NCBI GenBank assembly: GCA_013397865.1
Contig: VZTI01001783.1
Span: 734,239 to 798,238, forward strand
Length of the DNA stretch: 64,000 nt
Reading direction: 5' to 3'
Source of the DNA: Struthidea cinerea
Taxonomy: Eukaryota; Chordata; Aves; Passeriformes; Corcoracidae
Shown here: positions 62,600 to 64,000 of the stretch, piece by piece
Position numbering within the stretch: the stretch's first letter is position 1
Layout of the letters: each line of letters begins with the position of its first letter
The notes under the pieces: model-generated
What the model was told of the DNA's origin: nothing
Seen by the model: only the letters and a program-made list of their open reading frames with translations
The model's database searches: none
Program-made: the position numbers and the translations under genes

Positions 62600-63170
62600 T
62601 TCTGTTTTTGAAATGAAACTAGAGGAAGTGCTTCTTTCACATGAAGATGATGAAGTACTCTGTTCAGGGCTGAGAAAGATATTAAAAAACCCCAACCCTT
62701 CTATGGAGGATAATTGCTTCAAATCAGCAGGCCTGAGTAACTTATACCCAAAAATTCCAGCAAGCTGATCTTAAAATAGTTGTGCAGTTATCCAGGTGTC
62801 TCTAGCAGAGGTAGTCTTTAGGTAATCAGACCTAGACAAAATAGTACTAAACCAGGACAGGGTTCAGTTAATTATGACAACAAATATGATTTTGTAATAA
62901 TCTCAACTACATGTGTGGGAATAATTAATTTTGTTGGTACATCTATTCTGGCTAAGCAGGCTTTTGAAAGGCATTTGTCTTACTACCTGCCACAATTAAT
63001 GCCACCACAAAACATCAGTGAAGTATGCATTGAATGGATTAAAGTCATGCTAATAGACAGACCTGTGTAACTTGGCACTAATAATCATCATCTGTGAATG
63101 TAGATGTTTTACAGAATCTTGTGTCATTCGTTGGCACAGAAGTAAACAAAAATGCCACCACTGTCAAAAT
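62600..63170 (+). mobile_element. Probable ancient CR1-like LINE relic
   Basis: Weak but ordered similarity to the plus strand of CR1 reverse transcriptase. A TCAGCAGGCCTGAGTAACTT segment (about 62726-62745) resembles the region before the palm (KSPGPDG type). A later segment, with AAGCAGGCTTTTGAAAGGCA at about 62955-62974, resembles the motif A neighbourhood (SKAFD type). A GAATGGATTAAAGT segment at about 63033-63046 then resembles the W(I/V)KNWL region. Everything between is eroded and no frame is preserved. It could be another ancient LINE instead. Confidence 0.4.
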
Positions 63171-64000
63171 GTTGACTAACATAACGATTGGGTTGACCCC
63201 CCAAAACAAACTGAGGAGTAATACAGAAAATACGAAATTATGAACAAAATATGAAAGGCAGATTTAAAAACAGTTAGAGGTACCTCAATAACTATGACTA
63301 AGTTTTTTAATTTACAGTCTTCTTGGTTTTCTCCCATGCCTATCCCAAAACACTACTCACAATATAGAATGTATCATCCTCCATCCTAAGCAACGAACAA
63401 ATTGTAAAAATGCTCACTGTGTGCCCTCTGCTCCCCTTCCCAGCTTAGACAAAACAAAAAATGAAAAGGCAGCAGCCTTTTCTTTTTGAAGGACGTCTGA
63501 TGTGGGAGTTTAGAGTGCTGCTCTTTAAACCATTACTAGGATTCATCCCAGCAATCAAGAGATGCAGCTGCCCTGTCTTCCAGCTAGGAAGACTCACTGC
63601 TATCATTTCTCATTTAGTTTTTTAGGCACTACCTAAACACTTACCAACAAGCCAATGTGGGTTATGTAAAAGGTATATTCAAATACTGTTGATTAAACTA
63701 TGGCGTCATTTGGTGAAGACTGCAAAAGTCCGGGGGTCAGAAAGTCAGGATCGCTGCACTGTGGGGGGCTCCTTTGCTGACTTGATTGGTGGGAAGTGTA
63801 AGTTATGACCAGCCACTGGGAAAAATGGATGGGCAGTACAGATCAAGAACTGGAGCCCAGGACTGGCACATAACACGTCTTGAGTAATCTTGGGGCTTTT
63901 TTTTTTCTCCCTTGCTCTCACATTTTGAAGGTTTTTTTGTTTGGTTGGTTTTTTGGGTTGGTCGGTTTGGTGGTTGCAGTGGGTTTAGTTGGAAACCGGG
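63171..64000. other. Non-coding end of window with G/T-rich tract
   Basis: No gene. From about 63930 to the end the plus strand is made almost entirely of G and T with several GG and GGG groups (GGTTGG, GGGTTGGTCGG, GGTGG). A two-layer G-quadruplex is possible, but the tract may continue beyond the window. Confidence 0.5.

Noticed and set aside
1..64000. CRISPR arrays, bacterial operons, rRNA or tRNA genes
   Set aside because: No regularly spaced direct repeats, cloverleaf patterns or prokaryotic gene density were seen. The repeat content is that of a bird genome.

Overview
The window looks like non-coding bird DNA, most likely intergenic or a long intron. The main evidence is at least five recognisable copies of the CR1 LINE (chicken repeat 1). 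Several keep the typical 3' end, a CCTTCCAACC-type stretch followed by ATTCTATG octamers. The background is A+T-rich and poor in CpG, as expected of a vertebrate gene desert. I found no host protein-coding gene that I would defend. The longest open frame is 181 codons and is explained by an LTR and its flank; the rest are short and usually open on both strands. The species cannot be named from this sequence. Layout: 1-11 kb is ordinary A+T-rich DNA with an ambiguous base at 5908 beside a duplicated T-run/GGGCGA motif. At 11.06-11.15 kb there is an assembly gap of 19 Ns inside T and C homopolymers. A G+C-rich unidentified repeat (11.15-11.58 kb) then leads into a minus-strand CR1 (11.59-13.07 kb) that is split by a 494-base insertion of unknown family. 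A second minus-strand CR1 lies at 15.19-15.87 kb and a CR1 3' scrap at 17.6-17.8 kb. A striking perfect 21-bp hairpin lies at 20.73 kb and a second 20-bp hairpin at 26.24 kb. A minus-strand solo LTR with exact 6-bp target duplications occupies 26.67-27.21 kb. A plus-strand CR1 (29.5-31.1 kb) is split by a G+C- and CpG-rich solo LTR (30.23-30.84 kb), also with exact 6-bp duplications. From 31 to 58 kb there are only an old CR1 relic (37.5-37.9 kb), a short CR1 3' end (38.9 kb) and small hairpins. A plus-strand CR1 (58.7-60.8 kb) is split by a 903-bp solo LTR (59.74-60.65 kb). A very decayed probable CR1 lies at 62.6-63.2 kb and the window ends in a G/T-rich tract. The history that can be read here is one of mobile elements. 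Old CR1 copies decayed, and retroviral LTRs or similar elements later landed in three of them. Internal recombination is inferred to have left only single LTRs, so no viral coding genes remain. Local quasi-palindromes record a separate mutational process. No operon, CRISPR, tRNA or rRNA was seen.
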